Shown piece after piece: positions 25,614 through 33,894 of a stretch of DNA of 64,000 nt (positions are counted from its first letter, which is position 1; each line of letters starts with the position of its first letter). A program made the translations under genes and the position numbers. Source of the stretch: an uncultured Ruminococcus sp. Its GTDB lineage: Bacteria > Bacillota > Clostridia > Oscillospirales > Ruminococcaceae. The stretch lies in NCBI GenBank assembly GCA_947169885.1, contig CAMVRM010000002.1, positions 1 to 64,000 of the forward strand, in the 5' to 3' direction. The notes under the pieces are model-generated. The model worked only from the letters and a program-made list of their open reading frames with translations. It was not told where the DNA came from and did not search any database.

Positions 25614-27545
25614 ATGAAAGTAGATTTGGTAAAAAAACTGTCAGCCTGCGCACTCAGCGCCGCTATGACCTGCTCGGCAGTTCCCGGCACTGTTTATGCA
25701 GTAACGGCTGACAACAGCACTTCCGCAAGGGTCGTTTCATCAACAAGCAGCAGCACAGGTGTTGCTTTCTCGACCGACTTTGAGGACGGGGACGCTTCGA
25801 TGTTCTCTAAGCGTGGTGACAGTGATACTTCTGTCATCAAGGTCATTGAAGACTCAAATGCACCGAGCGGCTCAAAAGTCATGTCCGTTTCGGGACGTTC
25901 AAAGAACTGGAACGGTCCGTCGCTTGCGGTCAAGGGCGTTCTTGAACCGGGTGTTAAGTATGACATTTCGGTAAAGGTAAAGGCTGCGTGGTATAACACA
26001 GTTTGCGTTTCGCTCCAGCATACCCCCGCAGGTTCTGATGCGGCACAGTATTCCAACCTTGTAAAAGGTGTTTCACAGGGCGATTATATTGAACTGAAAG
26101 CAAGCTTCTCTTACGGAGCAGATGAAAAGGACGTTTCTATCTATATCGAAACATGGGGCGATGCAAACGATCTCTGCATAGATGATTTCACCATAACCGA
26201 GTCTCCCACAAATCTTGATATGAGTGCGCCCTCGCTGAAAAATGTTTACGGCGATATGTTCAAGTTCGGAACTGCCTGCACCGTTTCCGAGTTAGCACCC
26301 AAGGCTACAAAGGAGCTTATCAAAAAGCACTTCAACAGCATTACAGCAGGCAACGAACTCAAACCCGACAGCGTTCTCGATAAAGAAGCCTGCCTTGCAC
26401 TTGCGGCATCGGGCGATGACGAGAATCCGCAGGTAACGCTTGAAAATGCAAAGCCTATCCTTGATTTTGCTCGTGAAAACAATATCCCCATGCGTGGACA
26501 CGTTCTTGTTTGGCACCAGCAGACACCGCTCTGGTTCTTCAAGGAGAACTATGATGAGAACGGCGAATGGGTATCAAAGGAAAAGATGCTCAGACGTATG
26601 GAAAACTACATCAAGAATGTTTTCGCAGCTGTCGAGAAGGATTATTCCGATGTTGACTTCTATGCGTGGGACGTTGTGAACGAGTGCTTCACCGATTCAG
26701 GCTCGCCCAGACAGGCAGGTTTCCCCGAGGAGTCGAACGGCTATCAGTCCTCGCCGTGGGTCAAGATATTCGGCGATAACTCATTCATCAAGCCTGCATT
26801 TGAGTATGCTAAGAAATACGCTCCCAAGGGCTGCAAGCTCTACTACAATGACTATAATGAGTATATGCAGAAGAGCGATGCGATAGTTCAGCTTTGCGCT
26901 GACATCAACTCAGACGGTCACTATATCGACGGTATCGGTATGCAGTCTCACCTGAACGTTACCAACAACGGCGGTTCTGACCCGTTCCCGAGTGTTTCGA
27001 CTTACAGAAAGGCGCTCGAAAAGTTCAGTAAGACAGGTCTTGACATTCAGGTAACTGAGCTTGACGCAACTGTAAACGACAAGCGCTTTGACTTACAGGC
27101 TAAGTATTACAGCGACATCATGGACGCTATCGTTGATTACAAGGACTATATCTCCGCAGTTGTAGTATGGGGCACGACCGATGACCTCAGCTGGAGAGCT
27201 GACCGTGATCCTCTGCTGTTCAATCAGGATTACTCCGTAAAGCCCTGCTTTGAGTCTATCGTTGACGGCATTGAATACACTGAGCCTGAGGATGATATTG
27301 AGATAAGCGTTACATACGGCGACGCAAACGCTGACGGCGTTGTTAATATGTCGGACGTTATCCTTGTGAAGAAAGCAGTCAAGTATCCTGCTAAATACGG
27401 CGTGAACGGCACAAACTCCGACCACATCTCCGCATACGGTGCGCTTGCGGCAGACGTTGACGGGAAGTCGGGACTTTCTGACAGCGATGTTGAAGCTATC
27501 CAGAAGTTTGTTACAGGTTCGCTGACGGCACTTCCGCTTAAATAA
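25614..27545 (+). CDS. Secreted cellulosomal endo-1,4-beta-xylanase: CBM22-like, GH10, dockerin
   Basis: 643 residues. The signal peptide (1-29) and a Ser/Thr linker precede a carbohydrate-binding module of CBM22/CBM4_9 type (about 48-195, ending DLCIDDFTITE). The GH10 barrel (about 205-555) carries the acid/base Glu357 in WDVVNECF and the nucleophile Glu482 in VTELDA; HVLVWHQQTP and WGTTDDLSWR are typical. A C-terminal dockerin (about 566-640) has two calcium-loop helices, DANADGVVNMSD and DVDGKSGLSDSD, with a long inter-loop segment as in ruminococcal dockerins. The enzyme cuts xylan chains and should plug into a scaffoldin encoded elsewhere. It has its own promoter and terminator. Confidence 0.95.
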   Translation: MKVDLVKKLSACALSAAMTCSAVPGTVYAVTADNSTSARVVSSTSSSTGVAFSTDFEDGDASMFSKRGDSDTSVIKVIEDSNAPSGSKVMSVSGRSKNWNGPSLAVKGVLEPGVKYDISVKVKAAWYNTVCVSLQHTPAGSDAAQYSNLVKGVSQGDYIELKASFSYGADEKDVSIYIETWGDANDLCIDDFTITESPTNLDMSAPSLKNVYGDMFKFGTACTVSELAPKATKELIKKHFNSITAGNELKPDSVLDKEACLALAASGDDENPQVTLENAKPILDFARENNIPMRGHVLVWHQQTPLWFFKENYDENGEWVSKEKMLRRMENYIKNVFAAVEKDYSDVDFYAWDVVNECFTDSGSPRQAGFPEESNGYQSSPWVKIFGDNSFIKPAFEYAKKYAPKGCKLYYNDYNEYMQKSDAIVQLCADINSDGHYIDGIGMQSHLNVTNNGGSDPFPSVSTYRKALEKFSKTGLDIQVTELDATVNDKRFDLQAKYYSDIMDAIVDYKDYISAVVVWGTTDDLSWRADRDPLLFNQDYSVKPCFESIVDGIEYTEPEDDIEISVTYGDANADGVVNMSDVILVKKAVKYPAKYGVNGTNSDHISAYGALAADVDGKSGLSDSDVEAIQKFVTGSLTALPLK

Positions 27546-27572
27546 TTAAGTATATGTAATACGAACAAATGT

Positions 27573-27614
27573 TCCTCCCGAAGCAGTAAAAAACGTTTCG
27601 GGAGGATTTTTTTT
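27573..27614 (+). terminator. Rho-independent terminator after the xylanase gene
   Basis: The stem TCCTCCCGAA/TTCGGGAGGA (27573-27606) is followed by eight T residues. Confidence 0.92.
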
Positions 27615-27622
27615 GCGTTTGG

Positions 27623-27651
27623 TTGACTGTTTAAGCGGTTTATGGTATAAT
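27623..27651 (+). promoter_or_regulatory. Sigma-A promoter of the SUKH-domain gene
   Basis: TTGACT (27623-27628), 17-base spacer, TATAAT (27646-27651), just after the xylanase terminator. Confidence 0.8.
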
Positions 27652-27682
27652 ATTGTTGATGATTTATAGAGAGGAGAACAAC

Positions 27683-29338
27683 ATGAAAATTTTTGACAGC
27701 CTGTTCGCTGAAAAAACAGATGAAGCACCAATATCAGAAAAGCTTAAAACGTTGCGTGAGCAGACGGAACAGAAAAGCTCCGAACCTTTGAAAAAAAAGC
27801 CGTGGGAGTGTCTGCCGCAGGATTTTGCCGTGACTGACACCGAGACTGCAAGACAGTTCTTTTTTGCGTGTAACGGCAGCCGAACTATAATGGAAAAGCA
27901 TTTTCCGAAAGAAGTAACAGAAGCGTTCGATGCGCTGACCGAAAGCAGTATGCGCCGTGCTTTCACGTTGGAATATGCGCTCGGAAAGTTTGATGCTCTG
28001 CTTGACGGCAGTGAGGAGGATATACCCTCAGTCGCTCATGATGTGATAGCGACCGCAGGCTACTGGGGCATGGACTATTATGACCCTGTGTTCATCGAAA
28101 AGCTTATGGCTGTTGCTGCACTGTCGAACAAACGTTCACCAAACACGGCTGACCGTTTCGGCAGGGAATATCCCGTTCAGGTCCGTCATGACACATGGAT
28201 AAAAGATTATCTCAGACGTTACAATAACGGCGGAGAATATATCCTGAAAGTTAAGCCGCTCGTTGAACAGACTTCCGACTATATGAATGCGAAATATTCA
28301 CCGCCCTATGAGCATTTTATCGGCGAGGTCATAAGCTTATGCAACACTCTGAAAGGACTTCTGCTAGAAACTCAGCTGCCCGACAGTTCTCTCAGTATGG
28401 AGTTTGCGCTCGCAGACGATGAGATCATCGACAAGATACTCGGCGAATTTTCGGCGCAGTGCAAGGGGAGTTCGGGACACATCAAGGGCATGATACATCA
28501 ACTCAACTGCACATACGGCATCAGAACTCCCGAATTTTTCCTGACTGCCGCAAGCGATGCAGTCGATCGTGAGAGCAACAATTCATGGGACACGTTCAGA
28601 TTTGCGGCGGTGTTCTTTGCAGAGGACGTAACAGCAGTTTTTGAGTGCCGCCGTGATAAAAACGGCTATTTCGTTCCCGAAAAGAAATACGAAACACAGT
28701 ATCCGATTCTTTGGGGATACAGTAAAAAGATCGCCCGGGCTGTCGCTCTTTACCGCAACCGTTCTGCCAAAGAGGATTTCCAAAACAGCCACGCTGAATG
28801 CTGTTTGCATTCGGCAAATTATGACAGGCAAAAGGAGCTGTGCAGGCGTTTCGGCGACTGCTTCGGTTTTATGCGTGAACGGATAAACGGGCAGTCTATA
28901 AGCGAAACGCTCACGGAACTTATCGACTGCTGTGAGGAAGTTTCGCCGATAATCGGTATCGACCAGACGACTTTCAACGAGCCTGCGACAGAAGCTGAGA
29001 TAATCGAATGCGAAGAAAAAAACGGCATAAAGATACCCCTGCCCATGCGTGAGTTTCTCATGTTCTCGAACGGTGCAAGCCTTTTTGAGTATTCCACAAC
29101 GGTTTACGGCACTTCCGAGATAGGCAGTATAACTCTTGACGGCTACGATGACGAAAACGCCGAAATATATATACCGATAGGTGACTTTATCGGTGACGGA
29201 ACTATGTTCGTGCTGAACAAGACGAGCGGTGAAGTCGGCGAATACGATCACGAAACAGGCGAAGTGACGCTCTACGGCGATTTTGAAGTTTTTCTTGCCG
29301 AGGTAATGGACTTTCACTGTTCCGACTATATGGACTAA
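27683..29338 (+). CDS. Cytoplasmic protein with C-terminal SMI1/KNR4 (SUKH) domain
   Basis: 551 residues from ATG 27683 with GAGGAG before it. The last 120 residues are a SUKH domain: acidic helix PATEAEIIECEEKNGIKIPLPMREFLMFSNGASLF, then the strands ending YIPIGDFIGDGTMFVLN and a terminal helix. The first 430 residues are alpha-helical and not recognised; they contain charged and aromatic stretches but no membrane segment. SUKH proteins are best known as immunity proteins in contact-dependent toxin systems, usually as single short domains. No toxin lies beside this gene, and the N-terminal fusion is unusual. Base composition matches neighbours. Confidence 0.7.
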   Translation: MKIFDSLFAEKTDEAPISEKLKTLREQTEQKSSEPLKKKPWECLPQDFAVTDTETARQFFFACNGSRTIMEKHFPKEVTEAFDALTESSMRRAFTLEYALGKFDALLDGSEEDIPSVAHDVIATAGYWGMDYYDPVFIEKLMAVAALSNKRSPNTADRFGREYPVQVRHDTWIKDYLRRYNNGGEYILKVKPLVEQTSDYMNAKYSPPYEHFIGEVISLCNTLKGLLLETQLPDSSLSMEFALADDEIIDKILGEFSAQCKGSSGHIKGMIHQLNCTYGIRTPEFFLTAASDAVDRESNNSWDTFRFAAVFFAEDVTAVFECRRDKNGYFVPEKKYETQYPILWGYSKKIARAVALYRNRSAKEDFQNSHAECCLHSANYDRQKELCRRFGDCFGFMRERINGQSISETLTELIDCCEEVSPIIGIDQTTFNEPATEAEIIECEEKNGIKIPLPMREFLMFSNGASLFEYSTTVYGTSEIGSITLDGYDDENAEIYIPIGDFIGDGTMFVLNKTSGEVGEYDHETGEVTLYGDFEVFLAEVMDFHCSDYMD

Positions 29339-29344
29339 ATAAAA

Positions 29345-29377
29345 AACTCTCCTGCCGCTCAAAGTGACAGGAGAGTT
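29345..29377. terminator. Bidirectional terminator between SUKH gene and ACP gene
   Basis: The stem AACTCTCCTG/CAGGAGAGTT (29345-29354 with 29368-29377) is flanked by A5 on the left and ATTTTTG on the right. It serves the plus-strand SUKH gene and the minus-strand acyl-carrier operon. Confidence 0.88.
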
Positions 29378-29401
29378 ATTTTTGTGCGAGGGGGGGAGGT
29401 C

Positions 29402-29653
29402 TTACTTCTTGCCCCTTGCAGCGATTATCTGTGCCATTTCGCCAACGTTCTTCATGCCCGAAACTTCGCCCATTTTGAAGCGGACACCGAACTCGTCCTC
29501 AACTGCGCCGATGAGGTTGATATGCTCCATGGAATCCCAGTCCTCGATGTCGTCAGCAGTCGTTGAAGCGTTGACGGTTATGCTGTCATCGTCAAAAACG
29601 TCCCTGAAAACTTCGTTAAGTCTGTTGTAGATGTCTCTTTCGTTGAGTGCCAT
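29402..29653 (-). CDS. Acyl carrier protein of the surface-acylation operon
   Basis: 83 residues. The phosphopantetheine attachment site is Ser41 in EDWDSMEHI, and the acidic helix-loop-helix pattern is that of ACPs. It is not the fatty-acid ACP by context: it is the last gene of an operon with an FkbH-like protein (stop four bases before this start), a DHHW protein and an MBOAT. In polyketide clusters FkbH proteins load a glyceryl or related group on just such a stand-alone ACP. Inference: this ACP carries an activated acyl group destined for the cell surface, in the way DltC carries D-alanine. Confidence 0.9.
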   Translation of the reverse strand: MALNERDIYNRLNEVFRDVFDDDSITVNASTTADDIEDWDSMEHINLIGAVEDEFGVRFKMGEVSGMKNVGEMAQIIAARGKK

Positions 29654-29657
29654 TGTT

Positions 29658-31427
29658 TTAATCCTCCGTTATCTCGATGTATTTTGTTTTGTATTCGTAG
29701 CTGTCGGTAAGAAGCTCATACCTGCCGCCGCCAATATCGGTGAATCCGAAAACGTCAGGATAAAGCCGCTCGACCATTTTGTTCTTAGCAGTCGGCAGAT
29801 AAACGCCCACGATGCGCTTGACACCTTTTTCCTTAGCCCTGCGAACAAGCACGTCAAGCATTGCAAGTTCCATTTCACGTTTGAGAACACGGCAGCTCAT
29901 GAGCCACAGCGTTATCTCCATCTTATCGCCCTCTATCTCGCCGACTACCACCGAAACAACGCCGTTGTCGCCGCAGTTGTCGGTCAGCTTTCCATAAAGC
30001 GTGATGTGCTTGTCGGAAGCCTTGAAGCCATCCAGCTGTTCGGCGGTGAAGCGCCTTGTGGTGAGGTTGAACTGATTGGATTTGTTAGTCAGCTGTGCGA
30101 TGCGTTTGAGATAAAGTTCCTTGAATCCGCATATCTCCGCTTTCATTTCAAGGCTTTTGAGGTATTCGCCGTAGTCGCCTGCGTTTGCGGCAAGTTCTGC
30201 ACGCTTTGCATTTCGGCGGTACATCTCGTTTCGTGCAAGGTCATCAGCGCTTATTGCAGTAGGTTCAAAGTGACCGCCTGCGCTTATCGTCTGAATGTAG
30301 CTTTCGGGTCTGTCGCCGTCAAGATCGGGAACAGCCGACTCGGGGATAGTACGGTTCACTATCGCACGTTCGGCAGGGTTATCGTCAGCAAACACGATCG
30401 CAGACGGGAGCAGGTCAAGCTGCTGGACAGTTTCGAGCAGATTTCTGTCTTTTGGTTCCCAGTTAGCCTTTATAAGCGCAAAATCCTCGGGACGAACTGC
30501 ACCCTCGGGGTGGTTCAGACCTGCAATAGCATTTTCTTCCTCATTCTTCGAGCAGACTGTCAGAACTGCGCCAAGTTTTGTCAGATCCTTGACATACTGC
30601 TGGAATTCGTAGTAGCTCTGAGCCGTGCCTGTTTCCTGACCTATCTCCAAGCCGTCAACACCGTCATCGCCGACAATACCGCCCCACATCGTATTGTCAA
30701 GGTCAAGAGCGAGCAGTTTGCGGTTCTTGCCGAAAATGGACTTGATGATAAGTGCAAGCTTGTAGCCGACAGACGGCATTGCATCTCTTGCGCACATATA
30801 CTTGAACATATAGTAGCTGCTTCTGTCATACCAGCGGTCAAGACCGTATTCCGCAGCGGTGCGGTTGAGGTCGAGCAGAAGTATCTTTCCCTGCTGAGCC
30901 GCTTCCGCAAAGCCCATGTTAAGAGCGTTCACAGCGTAGCCAAGACCTCTTGTGTCCCAGCTGTCCATGTTGCCCATGAGTGTGTAGAACGGTGCGTCAA
31001 AGTTGTTCTGGATAATGGGACAGCCGAAACGTGAAAGCTTATCCCAAAGCAGCTTGTAGCGGTCGAGTTCGGCGTTTATGCGGTCTTTTGCTTCGTCAGG
31101 CGAAAGGGAAGGGTCGGAGCGCATTTTCAGGTTGACGGAAGAAGTGCATACCCACACGATGTCGGGGTCAAAAGCGTCAAGTTCGGGATTGCCGAAAACG
31201 CCGTCCTCATAGAATTTGTTGTATTCGCTTATCCAGAATTCAGTCTCGATTCCGTAATTGAGCAGGAACAGTTCAGCCGCCGACACAATATCGTCAGCAG
31301 TCGAGCCTCCGAGAACGGCTATGCGCTTTTTTATACGCTCGCTGCCGTCAGCAGTCAGTTCACGCTTTATGCTGCGGCGTTTCTTTAATATATACTGAGC
31401 GTCAAAGGGATATTCAAGCTCCTTCAT
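29658..31427 (-). CDS. FkbH-like HAD-family protein with C-terminal GNAT-like domain
   Basis: 589 residues. The N-terminal 200 residues look SGNH-like (RIAVLGGSTADDI). A HAD-IIIC domain follows with the catalytic pair Asp242/Asp244 in LALDLDNTMWGG, CSKNEEENA and FADDNPAERA. The C-terminal GNAT-like domain (about 430-580) contains GDNGVVSVVVGE and KEKGVKRIVGVYLPTAKN. Characterised FkbH enzymes take 1,3-bisphosphoglycerate, remove phosphate and load glyceryl on an ACP; related proteins may use other acyls. The adjacent ACP supports such loading. It lies 25 bases after the DHHW gene, in one operon. Confidence 0.9.
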   Translation of the reverse strand: MKELEYPFDAQYILKKRRSIKRELTADGSERIKKRIAVLGGSTADDIVSAAELFLLNYGIETEFWISEYNKFYEDGVFGNPELDAFDPDIVWVCTSSVNLKMRSDPSLSPDEAKDRINAELDRYKLLWDKLSRFGCPIIQNNFDAPFYTLMGNMDSWDTRGLGYAVNALNMGFAEAAQQGKILLLDLNRTAAEYGLDRWYDRSSYYMFKYMCARDAMPSVGYKLALIIKSIFGKNRKLLALDLDNTMWGGIVGDDGVDGLEIGQETGTAQSYYEFQQYVKDLTKLGAVLTVCSKNEEENAIAGLNHPEGAVRPEDFALIKANWEPKDRNLLETVQQLDLLPSAIVFADDNPAERAIVNRTIPESAVPDLDGDRPESYIQTISAGGHFEPTAISADDLARNEMYRRNAKRAELAANAGDYGEYLKSLEMKAEICGFKELYLKRIAQLTNKSNQFNLTTRRFTAEQLDGFKASDKHITLYGKLTDNCGDNGVVSVVVGEIEGDKMEITLWLMSCRVLKREMELAMLDVLVRRAKEKGVKRIVGVYLPTAKNKMVERLYPDVFGFTDIGGGRYELLTDSYEYKTKYIEITED

Positions 31428-31452
31428 TTTTCTCTCTCCAATTATTTATTTT

Positions 31453-33882
31453 TTACCAGTTTTCATAGCCGTCATCTTCGCCGTAATACTCATCGTCAGC
31501 GGCTTCGTCCTCCTGCGGCTGTTCAGCCTGTGCTGTTTCGGTAGCAGGTGTGGGAGCGTCAGGCTCAACATAAATTTCCTGACCGGGGTTCTGGATGCGG
31601 ATATTGCCGATCATGTTGACATGACCCTCGGTGTGAGCAGCGCCCAGCGATACTGCAAAGAGCAGGTCGGTTGCGCCCACTTGTTCAACAAAGTCAACAG
31701 CGTTGAGCTGGAAGAAACGGAAGTCGAGAACATAGATCTTCTCGAAGCCGTGCGTCAGATAAGGTACGAGCGCATTTCCGAAGCTGTCCTTGATGATGAC
31801 AAGCTTTCTGCCGTTGTGAACATCGGTGTCGATCTCAGCAATGATGTCGTCAGTACCTAAGATGCAGGAGTAGCAGTTAATGCCTGAAGCGTATTCGTGG
31901 AACAGCATACCCTCAGTTTTTCCGCCGAACCATTCGTCATAGTTATAGGTGGTGATGTTGTTGATGTTGTCGGGCTTGTGGTAGATGAATGTGTCGGGGT
32001 TCTGGTTCAGTTCCTCATCATAGTCGCTGTAAGCGTACATCGTGCCGACAAAGTTATCTATCTTGCATTCCTCATAGGTGGAAAGCTCGGGGAAGTCGAA
32101 CTTTGCCTTTTCAGCGAACACCTGTGCGGCGTAGTAAGCGCCGAGAGGCTGCCAGTGGTGGTCGGTGCGTGAGTAGATATACTCCTTGACGTGCTTTGCA
32201 AGTGCGTTGTAAACGTCGATGTTCACGATGCCGTCAAGGTTATTGCCGATGTTCGTTATGCAGTCGTGCTGTGAAGTGAACTGGTCGGCAAGGTTCTTAG
32301 GCATATAGTAAGCGCCTGCTGACGGCATATTCATCGTGTAAACGTTCACCGAATCGCCGAGGTCAGCCTTGTATTTGTTAATTGTCTGAGCGTAGAATTC
32401 ACCTGCGGCAAAAGTGCCGTTGAAAGCGCTCATAGCTCTTACGTCCTTGCCCTTGCCCGAAACGACAACACTGCCGATCCATTCGCCGTCATCGAGAACT
32501 TCGGGAACTTCCGCAAGTTCTTCGGTCGTGGTGGACTTTTTCTTTTTCTTGGTAGTGGTCACTTCGGTGGATTTATTTGTGAAGTCGGTGTTTATGGTCA
32601 CTTCGGTGGTGGTGACAGCTTTTTCGGGGTCAAGAGTCTCTTTCTTTGTAGGAGCAAGACCGCCGTTGCTTATCTTAACATCGTCCATGTGTATTCCGAA
32701 CAGGTTGTTGAATTTTGAAGAAACAGGTTTAAGTTCCTCACGCCCGGGGATAGTGTCTGTGTACCATTTGGTAAGGTCAGAGAAGTAACTGCCGTCAAGC
32801 ACTGTCGAAACTTTGAGTTTCGGCTTTTCGGCAAGGTTGCGGTTCTCGGAACTTATGAAGCCTTTCTGTCTGTTGCAGAACAGCAGGAAAAGTCCCAGTC
32901 CGAAGAATATTGTACAGCAGACGATAACGTTGACTATCGCCGACTGTTTTCTGCGTATCTCATCGGGTGAGAGCGTCGATTCCGAAGTTTTTGCAGGAGC
33001 AGTTCCGAAATCGTCGATAACTGCCGCAGAAGTGGGGACAGCCTTGCGCCTGTTAGGGTCACGGGGTTTGCCGTTCGGTGCGCCCTGAGCGCCCTGCGGA
33101 GGTCTTTTCCTCGGAGGAACAGTACCGCCCTGACCGGGTGTCGGGGGACGTTTGGTATTGGGTGCGCTCTGAGGAGAAGTTTGTGTATTCTCAGCATTTT
33201 TTCTCTGCGATGTGTTTCGTCTGCTGTTTTGTGCAGCACCCGAACGAGCCTTTTCCTGTATCGCAGTTCTTTGCTGAGGTGTAAGCCTTTGCATTTCGAT
33301 AGTTTTGGGTTCGGCTGACGGTTTGTTTGAAGAGTTTCTTGACTGCTGACCGTCAGACCTCTGTCTGTTCCCTTTATTTTTTTCAGGCATAACGATGTGT
33401 ATCTCTTTTCTTTGTTCGGTTTTGATATTAAGTGTCAGACTGCCGCCGCTGTTGAGTTCGGGAAGATTCCAGATGTCAGCGATCTGATCTAACATCTTGT
33501 TCTGATTATCCTCACGGTCTTTTTGTGCTTTAAGCAGACGTTTGCGCTTTTCTGCCTCGGCACGTTCACGCTGGTCACGCTCAAAGTCGAGCCTTGACGT
33601 TTCTTCATCGTGTCGTTTGGGCTTTTGAGTTTTTTCCTGCGGTGAACGTGAAGTCTTCAAGCCGTTGAACACAGGCTCATAGCTGTTCTTCCCCTCAGTG
33701 CGTGCAAGCTTGCCTGTGTTTCTTTCAGGCTGGGGAGCAGACTTAGGAGTATAAGTTTGCCCGTTTAGTTCAGCGAGCATCTTTTCAAAATCCTCATCCG
33801 AGCGGTGATCTTTTATTTCCAGTTCGATCTCGTCTGAGCCGTCATAAAATTCGTCATTATCATGTCTGTTCATTTCGTCCAT
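31453..33882 (-). CDS. DHHW-family (AlgX/AlgJ-like) protein with long cytoplasmic N-terminus
   Basis: 809 residues; the ATG at 33882 follows GAGGTGG. Residues 1-310 are charged, Gln/Pro/Arg-rich and probably disordered in the cytoplasm. One membrane helix (about 317-337) follows. The outside part starts NLAEKPKLKVSTVLDGSYF, typical of DHHW/AlgX-like proteins that hand acyl groups to exopolysaccharide. The signature YSRTDHHWQPLGAYY has Asp574-His575-His576-Trp577, and IKDSFGNALVPYL near 690 is the usual SGNH-type serine block. A Thr-rich linker (TTTEVTINT...TTTKKKKK) spans about 425-455. The end is acidic. The long basic/Pro-rich cytoplasmic head is unusual and may bind partners or membrane lipids. 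Confidence 0.88.
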   Translation of the reverse strand: MDEMNRHDNDEFYDGSDEIELEIKDHRSDEDFEKMLAELNGQTYTPKSAPQPERNTGKLARTEGKNSYEPVFNGLKTSRSPQEKTQKPKRHDEETSRLDFERDQRERAEAEKRKRLLKAQKDREDNQNKMLDQIADIWNLPELNSGGSLTLNIKTEQRKEIHIVMPEKNKGNRQRSDGQQSRNSSNKPSAEPKTIEMQRLTPQQRTAIQEKARSGAAQNSRRNTSQRKNAENTQTSPQSAPNTKRPPTPGQGGTVPPRKRPPQGAQGAPNGKPRDPNRRKAVPTSAAVIDDFGTAPAKTSESTLSPDEIRRKQSAIVNVIVCCTIFFGLGLFLLFCNRQKGFISSENRNLAEKPKLKVSTVLDGSYFSDLTKWYTDTIPGREELKPVSSKFNNLFGIHMDDVKISNGGLAPTKKETLDPEKAVTTTEVTINTDFTNKSTEVTTTKKKKKSTTTEELAEVPEVLDDGEWIGSVVVSGKGKDVRAMSAFNGTFAAGEFYAQTINKYKADLGDSVNVYTMNMPSAGAYYMPKNLADQFTSQHDCITNIGNNLDGIVNIDVYNALAKHVKEYIYSRTDHHWQPLGAYYAAQVFAEKAKFDFPELSTYEECKIDNFVGTMYAYSDYDEELNQNPDTFIYHKPDNINNITTYNYDEWFGGKTEGMLFHEYASGINCYSCILGTDDIIAEIDTDVHNGRKLVIIKDSFGNALVPYLTHGFEKIYVLDFRFFQLNAVDFVEQVGATDLLFAVSLGAAHTEGHVNMIGNIRIQNPGQEIYVEPDAPTPATETAQAEQPQEDEAADDEYYGEDDGYENW

Positions 33883-33894
33883 ATATCCACCTCG

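Noticed and set aside
29631..31034. 467-codon plus-strand frame opposite the FkbH-like gene
   Set aside because: No family resemblance and no ribosome site; the minus-strand protein is unmistakable.
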